From Nitrospira sp. (lineage in GTDB: Bacteria; Nitrospirota; Nitrospiria; Nitrospirales; Nitrospiraceae): a stretch of 64,000 bases of DNA. Under the pieces are notes generated by a model. It was not told the DNA's origin. It saw only the letters and a program-made list of their open reading frames with translations, and did not search any database. This document shows positions 17,215 to 26,197 of the stretch, one piece after another (position 1 is the first letter of the stretch; each line of letters begins with the position of its first letter). Made by a program: the position numbers and the translations under genes. The stretch is taken from NCBI GenBank assembly GCA_016873495.1, contig VGXC01000004.1, forward strand, positions 41,524-105,523, written 5' to 3'.

Positions 17215-18267
17215 TTACATCCCCGGTCGTTCGTCTTTCGACAGGACGACTTTTCCCCGAAAGCAGCGGTAGACGTAGAGCGAATAGGCGACGACCAAGC
17301 TAAAGCCGACGAGGAACCAGCCGAGCGCCGTCCGCAAACCCTCCGGGGAGGCGGCGGCGTTCGAAACGGTGAGGCTGTGGGTCGGATGGACGGTCGAGAT
17401 CAGCAGGTTCGGATAGAGGCCCCAGGCCGTGCTGCCCAGTAAACCGAAAATCAGAAGGCTGGAGGCCAGAAACGACGCTCCGTCCTGCTGCCGCCGGCGC
17501 CAGTAGAAGAGGCTTGCCAGCGTGCCCAGAACCAGTACGGGCAAGACATACCCGATCGGGTGAGCGTCGTAATTGCGGCGCAGGCCTGGTTGCACGAACG
17601 GGATGGCCATGAGCGAAGCCACCGTAAGCGCAAGCACGGCCCAAAGGCCCAGAGTCGCGATGCGCCCGGCCCGGTCTCGGACCGGCCCGTCCGTTTTCAT
17701 GGCCAGGTAATTGGCCCCGTGCACGGCGAGGATCGCGGCCCCCTCCAATCCCATCAGCAGCGTATACCAGTCCAGGATGCCCGGCACGGGCCCGGGAAGA
17801 AAATCCGTCCAAAGCGCGGCGAAAAAGTAGCCCTCGGCGTTCAACGGCACGCCGCGGATGAGGTTGCCCAGCGCCGCGCCCAACACGATCGCCAGCAGCA
17901 AACTGGCTCCGGCAAAGATGCAATCCCAGAACGTCCGCCAGAGGGGGTTGGCTAGGTGCGAGCGCATGGGAAGGGCGATCCCGCGCAGAATCAACAGCCA
18001 GAGCACGAGCATGAGCGCCAGGTAAAACCCGCTGAAGCCGGCTGCATAGACCCGGGGGAAGGCCATGAACAATAGGCCTCCCGAAGCGATGAGCCAAACC
18101 TCGTTCCCGTCCCAGACCGGTTCGATGGCCTGCAAGGCGGTCCGTCGTTCGGCGTCGGTGCAAGCGACGAAGAGGTAGACGATGCCCGTTCCGAAATCGA
18201 ATCCGTCCAGAACGACGTAGATCGCCAGCATCAGCGCCACGATGGCAAACCACAGGGTCTCCATCAC
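17215..18267 (-). CDS. cydB: Cytochrome bd ubiquinol oxidase subunit II
   Basis: A 350-residue membrane protein with about nine hydrophobic segments and the subunit II start 'METLWFAIVALMLAIYVVLDGFDFGTGIVYLF', which includes the GFDFG motif, then 'EPVWDGNEVWLI', the conserved block 'WDGNEVWL', and 'GALWTDF'-like 'FFAALWTDFLPG'. Together with CydA it forms the quinol oxidase that reduces oxygen at very high affinity. Its start overlaps the stop of cydA by four bases, so the two are translationally coupled. It is convergent with acetolactate synthase, with ten bases between stops. Confidence 0.93.
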   Translation of the reverse strand: MMETLWFAIVALMLAIYVVLDGFDFGTGIVYLFVACTDAERRTALQAIEPVWDGNEVWLIASGGLLFMAFPRVYAAGFSGFYLALMLVLWLLILRGIALPMRSHLANPLWRTFWDCIFAGASLLLAIVLGAALGNLIRGVPLNAEGYFFAALWTDFLPGPVPGILDWYTLLMGLEGAAILAVHGANYLAMKTDGPVRDRAGRIATLGLWAVLALTVASLMAIPFVQPGLRRNYDAHPIGYVLPVLVLGTLASLFYWRRRQQDGASFLASSLLIFGLLGSTAWGLYPNLLISTVHPTHSLTVSNAAASPEGLRTALGWFLVGFSLVVAYSLYVYRCFRGKVVLSKDERPGM

Positions 18268-19616
18268 CGGTCTCCCGCCGCCGGCTGCGGCTGCTGGCTC
18301 GCGGCCGGACCCTTATTGATGGTGTCGAAGATGAGAAAGAGAAAGAGCAACCCCAGGAGCGTGTAGAGGCTCATGAATCCCAACAGTGTAAACAGCGCGT
18401 TGCCGGAACTGACCAGGGGCGAGGCGCCGTCCGCGGTCCGGAGCAATCCATAGACGAGCCAGGGCTGGCGACCGAGTTCCGCGGTCATCCAGCCGGCCGT
18501 GGTGGCGATATAGGGCAAGGGCGCGCTCAACATGAGGATCCACAAGAGCCAGGGGCAGTCGAAGAGCTTGCCGCGCCAGAGCCAGACCAGGGCGGTCCCG
18601 GTCATCGCGACGAAGATCGTGCCCAGAACGATCATGATGTGATAGGCGTAATAGAGCAGCGGCACGTTGTCCGGCCAGGTCTCGCGCGGGAAGGCGTCCA
18701 GGCCACGCACTTCGGCCTTGGCCCGCTGGTAGACGAGGATGCTGAGCACCCAGGGGACCGTGATGGCATTGTCGATGGTCAAGGTGTCCATGTTGGGCTG
18801 GCCGACGAGGACGATACCGGCCCCCTTCTCATTGTGAAACACGCCTTCGAAGGCGGCGCCGGTCGCCGGCTGATAGGTGAAGACTTGCTTGCCCGCTTCG
18901 TGTCCGGTCGGGAACAAGAGGAGGAAACTGGCGAGGGCGGCCGCGACCAGACCCGTGCGCAGGAAGGTCCTGGCATAGAGATCGTGGGCCCCCGAAAGCC
19001 GGTAATAGGCGCCGACGCCTGCCATGACGAAGGAGGCGGTGGCGACCGATGCCGCCATATTGTGCGGGTATTGCCAGAGCAGCCAGTCGTTCGTGAACAG
19101 CCCCGACAGGCTCGTGACGTGCAGCGTCCCGTCTGCGGCCATACGGTAGGCCACCGGGTGCTGCATCCAGGCGTTGGTGGCGATGATGAGCCATCCCGAG
19201 AGCCAGGAGCCGAGGAGCAGCATCACGGACGCGAGCCAGTGAACTCTGGGCCCCAGTTTTTCTTCGCCGAACAGCAGGATGCCGAGGAACGAGGATTCCA
19301 GGAAAAAGGCGAAGAGGCCCTCCATGCCGAGAGTCTGGCCGATAACGCCTCCGGCATAGTTGGAAAACCTGGCCCAGTTCGTGCCGAACTGGAATTCCAA
19401 CGGGATGCCGGTAACGACGCCGAAGGCGAAGCTGATTGCGAAGATCTTGATCCAGAAGCGCGCAACCTGGTGGTAATGGTCGTTGCCGGTCCAGAGGGCG
19501 CGGCTCTTGAGGTAGACGATCAGCAGGGCCAGGCCCATGGTCAGTTGGGGAAAGAGATAATGGAAGGTCGCCGTGAAGGCGAATTGTAGACGGTCGTACA
19601 ACAGAGCGCTGGCCAT
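18264..19616 (-). CDS. cydA: Cytochrome bd ubiquinol oxidase subunit I
   Basis: A 450-residue subunit starting MASALLYDRLQFAFTATFHYLFPQLTMG, with the axial-type His of the first helix in 'TFHYLFP'. Other landmarks are 'LEFQFGTNWARFSNYAGGVIGQTLGMEGLFAFFLESSFLG' (conserved Glu pair and heme d side), 'HNMAASVATASFVMAGVG' and the 'GRQPWLVYG' motif near the C-terminus. It binds hemes b558, b595 and d. The start at 19616 is chosen at the standard N-terminus and rejects 74 upstream codons that lack family similarity. A good promoter lies 64 bases upstream. Expression under low oxygen is expected from the family. Confidence 0.93.
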   Translation of the reverse strand: MASALLYDRLQFAFTATFHYLFPQLTMGLALLIVYLKSRALWTGNDHYHQVARFWIKIFAISFAFGVVTGIPLEFQFGTNWARFSNYAGGVIGQTLGMEGLFAFFLESSFLGILLFGEEKLGPRVHWLASVMLLLGSWLSGWLIIATNAWMQHPVAYRMAADGTLHVTSLSGLFTNDWLLWQYPHNMAASVATASFVMAGVGAYYRLSGAHDLYARTFLRTGLVAAALASFLLLFPTGHEAGKQVFTYQPATGAAFEGVFHNEKGAGIVLVGQPNMDTLTIDNAITVPWVLSILVYQRAKAEVRGLDAFPRETWPDNVPLLYYAYHIMIVLGTIFVAMTGTALVWLWRGKLFDCPWLLWILMLSAPLPYIATTAGWMTAELGRQPWLVYGLLRTADGASPLVSSGNALFTLLGFMSLYTLLGLLFLFLIFDTINKGPAASQQPQPAAGDR

Positions 19617-19686
19617 AGAATTCTTCGGAAACGAAGCCGGGTGGAATGGCCGTCGCAGGTCGTCGTCATGCGTCGGGCCGTAGGGG

Positions 19687-19715
19687 ATGCTAGCACCGGC
19701 GTGGTGGCGCGTCAA
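19687..19715 (-). promoter_or_regulatory. Putative promoter of cydAB
   Basis: On the minus strand, TTGACG, a 17-base spacer and TAGCAT. Transcription would begin near 19680, about 64 bases before the cydA ATG. Both hexamers are close to the sigma-70 consensus. No clear oxygen-regulator operator was found around it. Confidence 0.5.
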
Positions 19716-19788
19716 ATGTCGGGGTCGAACAGTTGTGCGGCCGTTTCGATCTGTGTTACAAGCCCTCAGGCAGACGAGGAGTCCTCCC

Positions 19789-20577
19789 GTGGCCATCGAT
19801 GACGTGTTTATCAAAGCCTTCCGGTCGCACCGGACCAAGGGCGATCTCTTTCACCACGACCAGCGGCAGGCGCACGAGCTGTTTCAAACCTCGACGATCG
19901 GCGCGCTGATGGAAGGCATCTACGACGGCGAGGTGACCTACGGCGAGCTCGCCAAGCATGGCGATTTCGGCCTGGGCACCTTCAACGCCCTGGACGGCGA
20001 GATGATCGCCTTCAACGGCCAGTTCTACCAGATCACCGCCGACGGCAAGGCGCGACCCGTCATGCCCTCGGCCAAGACGCCCTTTGCCGTGGTCATGTTC
20101 TTCGATCCGACGGTCAAGGTCCTCTGGGAGGAGTTGACCGACTGGGACCATTTTCAGCAGGCCGTGGACAAGGCCGTGCCGAGCAAGAACATCTTCTACG
20201 CGGTCATGGCCACCGCGGCCTTCGACTACATCAAGGTGCGCACGGTCCCGCGCCAGCAGAAGCCCTATCCGCCGCTGGCCGAGGTGGCCAAGCGGCAGGC
20301 GGTCTATGAGCACGAAGGCGTCCGCGGCACGCTCGTCGGCTTCCGCTTCCCGGATTACGCCCAGGGCGTCAATGTGCCCGGCTACCACGTCCACTTCCTC
20401 ACTGAAGACGGCCGGACGGGAGGCCACGTCCTGAATTTCCGCATGTGCGACGCGACGGTCCAGATCGACGTGACGTCGGACCTGCACATGGAAGTGCCGG
20501 ACTGCGGCGACTTCCTGGACGCGGATCTGGGCAAGGATCAGACAGAAGCGATCGAACGGGCGGAAAAGGAACGATAA
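19789..20577 (+). CDS. alsD: Alpha-acetolactate decarboxylase
   Basis: A 262-residue enzyme that converts acetolactate to acetoin and CO2. Family blocks are '[41 protein letters not shown]', '[16 protein letters not shown]', '[36 protein letters not shown]' with the zinc-binding HxH and following His, matching AlsD/BudA. The start is GTG at 19789, with GAGGAG upstream; ORFs extending further upstream are rejected. It is divergent from cydA with about 170 bases between, and 17 bases precede ettA. With AlsS it completes an acetoin pathway. Confidence 0.9.
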   Translation: MAIDDVFIKAFRSHRTKGDLFHHDQRQAHELFQTSTIGALMEGIYDGEVTYGELAKHGDFGLGTFNALDGEMIAFNGQFYQITADGKARPVMPSAKTPFAVVMFFDPTVKVLWEELTDWDHFQQAVDKAVPSKNIFYAVMATAAFDYIKVRTVPRQQKPYPPLAEVAKRQAVYEHEGVRGTLVGFRFPDYAQGVNVPGYHVHFLTEDGRTGGHVLNFRMCDATVQIDVTSDLHMEVPDCGDFLDADLGKDQTEAIERAEKER

Positions 20578-20594
20578 GGAGCATTGCGACGCGC

Positions 20595-22274
20595 ATGAGC
20601 ACGAACGACAAACAGATTATTTTTTCCCTGATCGGAGTCGGGCGGGTCTATCCGCCCAAGAAGCAGGTACTGAAAGACATCTATCTCTCCTTTTACTACG
20701 GGGCCAAGATCGGCGTCCTCGGGTTGAATGGGTCCGGCAAGAGCACGTTGCTGAAGATCATCGCCGGGTTGGATAAGGACTACCTGGGCGAGATCACTAT
20801 GTCCAAGGGCTATACGGTGGGGCTTCAGGAGCAGGAGCCGCAGCTGGAGGCGGGCAAGACCGTCAAAGAAGTGGTCGAAGAGGGCCGCAAGGAGCTGGTC
20901 ACGCTGCTGAAGGACTATGAAACGATCAGCAACAAGCTGGGCGACTGCAGCCCCGACGAAATGGAAAAGCTGCTGGACAAGCAGAGCCAGTTACAGGAGA
21001 AGATCGAGGCGGCCAACGGCTGGGAGTTGGAACACCAGCTCGAGATCGCCATGGACGCGCTGCGCTGTCCCCCGCCGGATGCAAAAGTGGACCAGCTCTC
21101 CGGCGGCGAGAAGCGGCGGGTGGCCCTCTGCCGTCTCCTGATCCAGGAGCCGGACATCCTGTTGCTGGACGAGCCGACCAACCATTTGGACGCCGAGTCC
21201 GTGCAATGGCTGGAACAGCATCTCCAGCAGTATAAAGGCACGGTCATCGCGGTCACCCATGACCGGTATTTTCTGGACAACGTGGCCGGCTGGATTCTGG
21301 AACTGGATCGGGGCCAGGGCATTCCCTTCGAAGGCAACTACTCCTCTTGGCTGGAACAAAAACAGGCGCGGCTCGAAAAGGAAGAAAAGGCCGAGTCCCG
21401 GCGGCGCAAGACCCTGGAGCGCGAATTGGAGTGGATTCGCATGTCACCCAAGGGCCGGCACGCCAAGGGCAAGGCCCGCATCCAGCGCTACGAGGACCTG
21501 CTCAGCCAGGAGAACGAAAAGGCGGCGGACGATCTGGAAATCTACATTCCACCGGGCCCGCGCCTGGGCGACATCGTGGTGGAGGCCAAGGGGCTGACCA
21601 AAGCGTTCGGCGACAAGCTGTTGTTCGAGAATCTCAACTTCAATCTTCCGCGCGGCGGGATCGTCGGCGTCATCGGGCCCAACGGGGCGGGCAAGACCAC
21701 CCTGTTCAGGATGATCGTGGGGAAAGAGAAGCCGGGCGCCGGTGTCTTGCGCATCGGCGAGACCGTTACGTTGGGCTACGTGGATCAGGACCGGACCCTG
21801 GACCCCAAGAAGACGGTTTGGGAAGTGATCTCGGACGGGTCCGACACGATCAAGCTGGGCAAGTCCGAGGTCAACTCGCGGGCCTACTGCGGCAAATTCA
21901 ATTTCGGCGGGACGGAGCAGCAGAAGAAGGTCAAGGACCTCTCCGGCGGCGAGCGCAACCGGGTGCACCTGGCGCGCATGCTGCGGGAGGGAGCCAACCT
22001 GATCATTCTCGACGAGCCGACGAACGATTTGGACGTGAACACGTTGCGGGCGCTGGAAGAGGGACTGGAGAAGTTCGGCGGGTGTGCGGTCGTGAGCAGC
22101 CACGACCGGTGGTTCCTGGACCGGGTCGCCACTCACATTCTGGCCTTCGAAGGCGAGAGCAAGGTGACCTGGTTCGAAGGCAACTACAGCGACTACGAGG
22201 CGGACCGCAAGAGGCGGCTGGGCAAGGAAGCGGATCAGCCCCACCGGATCCGCTATCGGAAATTGACGAAGTGA
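20595..22274 (+). CDS. ettA: Energy-dependent translational throttle protein EttA (ABC-F ATPase)
   Basis: A 559-residue ABC-F protein with two ATPase domains on one chain and no membrane domain. Walker A motifs are GLNGSGKST near residue 46 and GPNGAGKTT near 361; signatures are [11 protein letters not shown] and [11 protein letters not shown]; Walker B is [11 protein letters not shown] and [11 protein letters not shown]. The linker has the arm-type '[24 protein letters not shown]' that contacts tRNA, which distinguishes EttA. It binds the ribosomal E site and gates translation by the ATP/ADP ratio. It is cytoplasmic and likely co-transcribed with alsD, 17 bases upstream. Confidence 0.93.
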   Translation: MSTNDKQIIFSLIGVGRVYPPKKQVLKDIYLSFYYGAKIGVLGLNGSGKSTLLKIIAGLDKDYLGEITMSKGYTVGLQEQEPQLEAGKTVKEVVEEGRKELVTLLKDYETISNKLGDCSPDEMEKLLDKQSQLQEKIEAANGWELEHQLEIAMDALRCPPPDAKVDQLSGGEKRRVALCRLLIQEPDILLLDEPTNHLDAESVQWLEQHLQQYKGTVIAVTHDRYFLDNVAGWILELDRGQGIPFEGNYSSWLEQKQARLEKEEKAESRRRKTLERELEWIRMSPKGRHAKGKARIQRYEDLLSQENEKAADDLEIYIPPGPRLGDIVVEAKGLTKAFGDKLLFENLNFNLPRGGIVGVIGPNGAGKTTLFRMIVGKEKPGAGVLRIGETVTLGYVDQDRTLDPKKTVWEVISDGSDTIKLGKSEVNSRAYCGKFNFGGTEQQKKVKDLSGGERNRVHLARMLREGANLIILDEPTNDLDVNTLRALEEGLEKFGGCAVVSSHDRWFLDRVATHILAFEGESKVTWFEGNYSDYEADRKRRLGKEADQPHRIRYRKLTK

Positions 22275-22313
22275 CGGACGCGCGGTGCCCGCACAGGGTA
22301 GGGAGGTAGTGCC

Positions 22314-23018
22314 ATGACACCATCACTCGGCATGTCGATTTTGCTGGGCGCATCGGTCTGGTTCGCCGGCTGGAGCGGGGGCCCGGCCTTGGCCCAGAGC
22401 ACCGACCCGTCGCAACTGCTCGGCAGCGGCTCCAATCTGCTCAAACAGCAACAGGACGTGGAATCCAGGCTGGCCGAAAGCCAGGCCAAGCGTCAGGAAC
22501 TGGAGCAGGAGCGGCGGCGGCTGTTGGAGGAGGCCGGGCGAAACAGGGACGAGCGGGCGACGTACAACAAGACCTGCGAGTCGAGCGTGTTCACCTTCGC
22601 CAACCCCGGCCAGTGCGCGTTCGACGGCGCGAGGCTTTCCCGCGATGGGTCGGAGGTGGGCCGGCAGATCGACGAAGTCAATCGGCGGATGGAAACCCTG
22701 AACTCGGAAGCGGGGCGGCTGAAGACGCAGAAGGAACAGCTCAAGCAGCAGGCCGACTCCCTGGATTCGAAGCTGAACCAGGTGGAGTTTTCCGGCGTGA
22801 CGAAGGAATGCGTGGGCCAGCAGAAGACGGGCGGCCTCCAGGGCACCGTGTCCGCCTATGAACGCTGTTGGGACGGCACGAGCGCGGACCAGCCCCGGTT
22901 CAAATCCGAATCTCCGACCTCGTCCCTGCCCTCGATCGGCCCCATCGAACAGATGGGCATCGAGGATGAAAAACGTCGCCGCCGCAAGGCGAGACAGAAA
23001 GAGTTGTCGGGCGAATAG
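22314..23018 (+). CDS. Secreted coiled-coil protein, function unknown
   Basis: A 234-residue protein with an N-terminal signal peptide (MSILLGASVWFAGWSGGPALAQS) and a long heptad-rich coiled coil (QQQDVESRLAESQAKRQELEQERRRLLEEAGR and SEAGRLKTQKEQLKQQADSLDSKL). Cys residues at 'KTCESSVFTFANPGQCAFDG' and 'ECVGQQ...YERCW' suggest disulfides in the periplasm. It ends in a basic tail (EDEKRRRRKARQKELSGE). I know no matching family. It stands alone, 39 bases after ettA, and could be the end of that operon. Confidence 0.6.
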   Translation: MTPSLGMSILLGASVWFAGWSGGPALAQSTDPSQLLGSGSNLLKQQQDVESRLAESQAKRQELEQERRRLLEEAGRNRDERATYNKTCESSVFTFANPGQCAFDGARLSRDGSEVGRQIDEVNRRMETLNSEAGRLKTQKEQLKQQADSLDSKLNQVEFSGVTKECVGQQKTGGLQGTVSAYERCWDGTSADQPRFKSESPTSSLPSIGPIEQMGIEDEKRRRRKARQKELSGE

Positions 23019-23068
23019 ACCGGGATACCCTGTCCGACCGGGCGGTCGCTTCTGTGGCGGCTGCCTGC

Positions 23069-23296
23069 TCAGCGATCTGCCTTGATCCGGTCCAACCGTT
23101 CCTGCGCCTTCCGCGCCGCCTCGCTCGATGGATAATCACGGAGAATCTCTTCATATAATTGCCGGGCATGGTCCCGGTTGTTCTGCTTCTCCTCGAACTG
23201 CGCGGTCTCCAGAAGCTCGTCGGCCTTGCTCCCATTGCAGCCCGACAGGGCAAGCACCGCAAGACAGAGCCACGTCGGCCACCAGGGTTGTTTCAT
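23069..23296 (-). CDS. Small TPR-like lipoprotein
   Basis: A 75-residue lipoprotein precursor: MKQPWWPTWLCLAVLALSGCNG has a lipobox LSGC. The mature part is two helices in the TPR pattern (ADELLETAQFEEKQNNRDHARQLYEEILRDYPSSEAARKAQERL), i.e. a single TPR unit. It stands alone between two plus-strand genes. Similar one-repeat lipoproteins resemble the N-terminal repeat of BamD or YbgF-type proteins, but it lacks the rest. Confidence 0.7.
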   Translation of the reverse strand: MKQPWWPTWLCLAVLALSGCNGSKADELLETAQFEEKQNNRDHARQLYEEILRDYPSSEAARKAQERLDRIKADR

Positions 23297-23419
23297 CGTT
23301 CGCCTCCTGAACTGCGGTTTGTGCCATTATACTGAAATCGGCTCCCCGATCCTTGACATGGATATACGGGCCAGCGATCATGGCACGGGAATCTGCTGCC
23401 CACCACCTGAAGAGATGCT

Positions 23420-24094
23420 ATGACCACGCGACTGTTTCTTGTCCGCCACGGCGCCACCGTGCTGAGCGCGGAAGACCGCTTTGCCGGCGCGACGGACGTC
23501 GAACTGTCCGACGAGGGGCGCGCCCAGGCGGAACGGCTGGCCGAACGACTGGCCGGCGCCGAACTGGCAGCGGTCTATGCCAGTCCGATGAAGCGCACCT
23601 TGGAGACTGCGGCCATCATCGTCGGCGCCCATGCCCTCGCGCCGATCCCTCGCGACGGGCTGCGTGAAATCAATCACGGCCGTTGGGAGGGGCTCACGCG
23701 CAAAGAAGTGGAGGCGCAGTTTCCCGACGAGTATGCAGCCTGGGAGGCCGACCCCTTTACCTTCGCCCCGGAGGGCGGCGAGTCCGGGGTGAGCGTGATG
23801 GCGCGGGCCCTGCCGGTCGTCCGGGACATCGTCGTGCGGCATGCCGGCGCCAACGTCCTGGTGGTGTCGCACAAGGCGACCTTGCGGCTGATCCTCAGCA
23901 GCCTGCTCGGTTTCGACGCCCGCGGCTACCGGGACCGGCTGGACCAGTCCCCTGCCTGCCTGAACGTGGTGGACTTCAAGGACCCGATGCGGGCCCGTCT
24001 GATGCTCTTCAACGACGTCTCCCATTATGCCGACTATCCGGTGCGCCGGCACGTGCATCTGTCGAAGTGGTGGGAAGCCCCCGAGCCGTCATGA
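23420..24094 (+). CDS. Histidine phosphatase family protein (phosphoglycerate-mutase-like)
   Basis: A 224-residue enzyme with all family motifs: the catalytic 'LVRHGATV' (RHG near residues 9-11), 'GRAQAERLAERL', 'SPMKRTLETAA', 'REINHGRWEGLTRKEVEAQFPDEY' and the second His in 'VVSHKATLRLIL'. It should transfer phosphate through His; possible roles are alpha-ribazole phosphatase (CobC) or a general phosphatase. No cobalamin genes are near, so no symbol is given. A TTGACA at 23353 may belong to its promoter. Its stop overlaps the next gene's start (ATGA). Confidence 0.87.
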   Translation: MTTRLFLVRHGATVLSAEDRFAGATDVELSDEGRAQAERLAERLAGAELAAVYASPMKRTLETAAIIVGAHALAPIPRDGLREINHGRWEGLTRKEVEAQFPDEYAAWEADPFTFAPEGGESGVSVMARALPVVRDIVVRHAGANVLVVSHKATLRLILSSLLGFDARGYRDRLDQSPACLNVVDFKDPMRARLMLFNDVSHYADYPVRRHVHLSKWWEAPEPS

Positions 24095-24672
24095 GCCGCC
24101 GTTGCCGAGCCGGCGCCCGGCGCCAGGAGGCGGGCCGGATCGGCCGACGCGCCTACTGGGTCCTGTTGGGGCTGACGCTGGCCGGCTGCGCCAGTCCGTC
24201 GGCGCCCGCTCCCTCCCAGCCACTCGCCGATGGAGCGAAGCAGTTCACGGGACTGGTCGTGAACGTGGCCGACGGGGATACGATGACCGTGATGCGCGAG
24301 GGGGTCGGCCGGCCGGTGCAACTGGTCGGGATCGATTGTCCCGAACTCAAGCAGCCCTACGGGAAGCAGGCCAAGCGCCATGCGGCGCAACTGGCGCTCA
24401 ATCAGGAGGTGACGGTCAAGGAAGAGGGGCCTGGGACCGAGGGGCTGTCGGGACTGGTGACGCTGCCGGACGGCCGGATCCTCAATCAGGAGCTGGTTCG
24501 AGCCGGTCTTTGCTGGTGGGCCCGCCGGTACCAGGGCGACGATGCGCTCCCGCTGCTGGAAGCCGAGGCCCATGCGGCGCAGCGCGGCCTCTGGGCCGAC
24601 CCGGAGCCGGTCCCGCCCTGGGACTGGCGGAAGATGAAAGTGAAGCCGAAAGAGAGGAACTCGCAGCCATGA
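24091..24672 (+). CDS. Thermonuclease-family lipoprotein, catalytic arginines missing
   Basis: A 193-residue protein with a basic N-terminus, a hydrophobic stretch and lipobox (LLGLTLAGCAS), then a staphylococcal-nuclease (SNc) domain: 'VVNVADGDTMTVM', 'VQLVGIDCPELKQPYGKQAKRHAAQL', 'LPDGRILNQELVRAGLCWW', 'EAEAHAAQRGLWADPEPVPPWDWRK'. In active members the first catalytic Arg stands in 'VRL.GIDCPE' and the second in a 'YGR' before the LPDG turn. Here they are Gln and 'GLSG', so hydrolysis is doubtful; the Glu of CPEL remains. The start overlaps the phosphatase stop. It may be a binding protein or a redundant nuclease. Confidence 0.75.
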   Translation: MSRRCRAGARRQEAGRIGRRAYWVLLGLTLAGCASPSAPAPSQPLADGAKQFTGLVVNVADGDTMTVMREGVGRPVQLVGIDCPELKQPYGKQAKRHAAQLALNQEVTVKEEGPGTEGLSGLVTLPDGRILNQELVRAGLCWWARRYQGDDALPLLEAEAHAAQRGLWADPEPVPPWDWRKMKVKPKERNSQP

Positions 24673-24697
24673 CGGGGCAAGGGGCACGGGAGGGGGC

Positions 24698-25855
24698 ATG
24701 TCGCGTGAGGTGAGCAGACGGATAGAAGGGTTGTCGCAGGCGGAAATCCGCGCCATGACGATCGCCTGCGATCGGGTCAAGGGCATCAACATGGCCCAGG
24801 GGGTCTGCGACACTCCCGCGCCCTGGACGGTGCTGCAGGGCGCGCAACGCGGGATCGAATCGGGCATCAACACTTATACCCGCTACGACGGCTTGGCCGT
24901 CTTGCGCGAAGCCCTCGCGCGCAAGCTGGGCGACTACAACGGCTTGAAGGCCGATCCTGAGACCGACATCACGGTCAGCGCCGGCGCCACCGGTTCGTTT
25001 CATGCCGCCTGTCTGGCGCTACTGAATCCGGGCGATGAGGTGCTGGTCTTCGAGCCCTTCTACGCCTACCACATCCATGCCCTGGTGGCGGTCGAGGCAG
25101 TCCCCAAGTTCGTTCCGATGCGGCCCCCCGACTGGACGTTTGCGCCGGCCGATCTCGAACGCGTGGTGACGGCGCGCACCAAAGGCATCATCGTCAACAC
25201 GCCGGGCAACCCCTCCGGCAAGATCTATAGCCGCACCGAGCTGGACTGGATCGCCTCCCTTGCCGCCAGACACGACCTGTTCGTCTTTACCGACGAGATC
25301 TACGAATACTTCCTCTTCGACGGGCGACACCATATCAGCTTGGCCACCCTGCCCGGCATGGCGGCACGGACGATCACCATCGGCGGCTATTCCAAGACGT
25401 TCAGCATCACCGGCTGGCGGATCGGCTACAGCGTGGCGGAGGCCAAGTGGGCGCAGGCAATCGGCGCGATGAACGATTTGCTCTATGTCTGCGCGCCGGC
25501 GCCGCTGCAGTACGGCGTGGCGGTGGGGATCAACGAGCTGCCCCGCTCCTTCTACGACGGGCTCGCCCGGGACTATCAGGGCAAGCGAGACCGGTTCTGT
25601 CGCTCGCTCGCCAAGGCCGGACTGCCGCCGTCCGTCCCGCAGGGGGCCTATTATGTGCTGGCGGACGTCTCCCGCCTGCCCGGCGCGACGAGCAAGGAAC
25701 GGGCGATGCACCTGCTGGAACGAACGGGTGTTGCTGGAGTCCCTGGCGAGGCCTTCTTCGCCGGCGAGACGGGCAAGCGCTTCATGCGCTTCTGCTTCGC
25801 CAAGACCGATCCGGACCTGGACGAAGCCTGCCGAAGAATCGAAAAACTAGGATAA
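24698..25855 (+). CDS. Class I pyridoxal-phosphate aminotransferase
   Basis: A 385-residue fold-type I aminotransferase. It has 'CDTPAPWTVLQGAQRGIESGINTYTRYDGLAVLREALARKL', the substrate-side 'NTPGNPSGKIYS', 'FVFTDEIYEYFLFDG', and the PLP-Lys motif 'TITIGGYSKTFSITGWRIGYSVA' (Lys near residue 235). The family transfers amino groups between amino acids and 2-oxo acids; similar proteins are often annotated as aspartate or methionine aminotransferase. The substrate cannot be fixed. It is 25 bases downstream of the nuclease-like gene, so possibly in one operon with it. Confidence 0.88.
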   Translation: MSREVSRRIEGLSQAEIRAMTIACDRVKGINMAQGVCDTPAPWTVLQGAQRGIESGINTYTRYDGLAVLREALARKLGDYNGLKADPETDITVSAGATGSFHAACLALLNPGDEVLVFEPFYAYHIHALVAVEAVPKFVPMRPPDWTFAPADLERVVTARTKGIIVNTPGNPSGKIYSRTELDWIASLAARHDLFVFTDEIYEYFLFDGRHHISLATLPGMAARTITIGGYSKTFSITGWRIGYSVAEAKWAQAIGAMNDLLYVCAPAPLQYGVAVGINELPRSFYDGLARDYQGKRDRFCRSLAKAGLPPSVPQGAYYVLADVSRLPGATSKERAMHLLERTGVAGVPGEAFFAGETGKRFMRFCFAKTDPDLDEACRRIEKLG

Positions 25856-25893
25856 GACCAGGGGTGGGTCCTGTCGCCGAGCTCGTGAACAAA

Positions 25894-26090
25894 TCAGAGC
25901 GGCTGACGAACGGCGCGTACGTTCGGCGGCGGCTCGATCCGTTGGGCCTGGGCGGCTTCCTTCAACCTTGCTGTTGGCCGCTTGCCTCATAGGAATAGAA
26001 GAGTCCGGCAAGCGGCACCCTCTCCGCTTCCGGCGGGCAGTTCCCCGCCAAGCCGCGCGCCTCAGCACGCATCCGTTCCAGCCGGGCTAA
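25894..26090 (-). pseudogene. Decayed C-terminal fragment of an unknown gene
   Basis: The minus strand encodes LERMRAEARGLAGNCPPEAERVPLAGLFYSYEASGQQQ, which then runs into a stop. In the next frame the sequence continues RLKEAAQAQRIEPPPNVRAVRQPL with a stop at 25894-25896. Together they look like one protein end split by a single frameshift near 25970, with a composition typical of real proteins. There is no start; the frame begins at about 26090, exactly where the AT-rich patch begins. It appears to be the remains of a gene cut by the incoming AT-rich DNA. Family not recognised. Confidence 0.35.
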
Positions 26091-26095
26091 AAATA

Positions 26096-26194
26096 ATGAG
26101 ATCAACGGGCACAGGTCGCTTCACAAACCTGTGCCCGATAGTCTTCCTCTTTTTCACGATTGTTCCCCTGATACTGGGTTGCATGATAACGTAA
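26096..26194 (+). CDS. Candidate 32-residue hydrophobic peptide
   Basis: A short frame, MRSTGTGRFTNLCPIVFLFFTIVPLILGCMIT, with one hydrophobic helix and an ending that resembles a lipobox (LGC). It starts in the AT-rich patch and ends three bases before the GTG of the 26198 gene. Its 5' part coincides with an 11-base perfect inverted repeat, which lowers confidence that it is a gene. It could be a small membrane peptide or chance. Confidence 0.25.
   Translation: MRSTGTGRFTNLCPIVFLFFTIVPLILGCMIT
26106..26137. terminator. Strong hairpin with T-rich downstream: terminator-like
   Basis: A perfect 11-base inverted repeat, CGGGCACAGGT and ACCTGTGCCCG, separated by ten bases and followed within 20 bases by CTTCCTCTTTTTC. 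It has the form of a rightward intrinsic terminator, although the T tract begins later than usual. It would end readthrough from the aminotransferase gene before the AT-rich patch. A repeat-end role is also possible. Confidence 0.4.
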
Positions 26195-26197
26195 GAC

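Noticed and set aside
18639..19589. A 316-codon open frame on the plus strand
   Set aside because: Antisense to cydA, with no family motifs.
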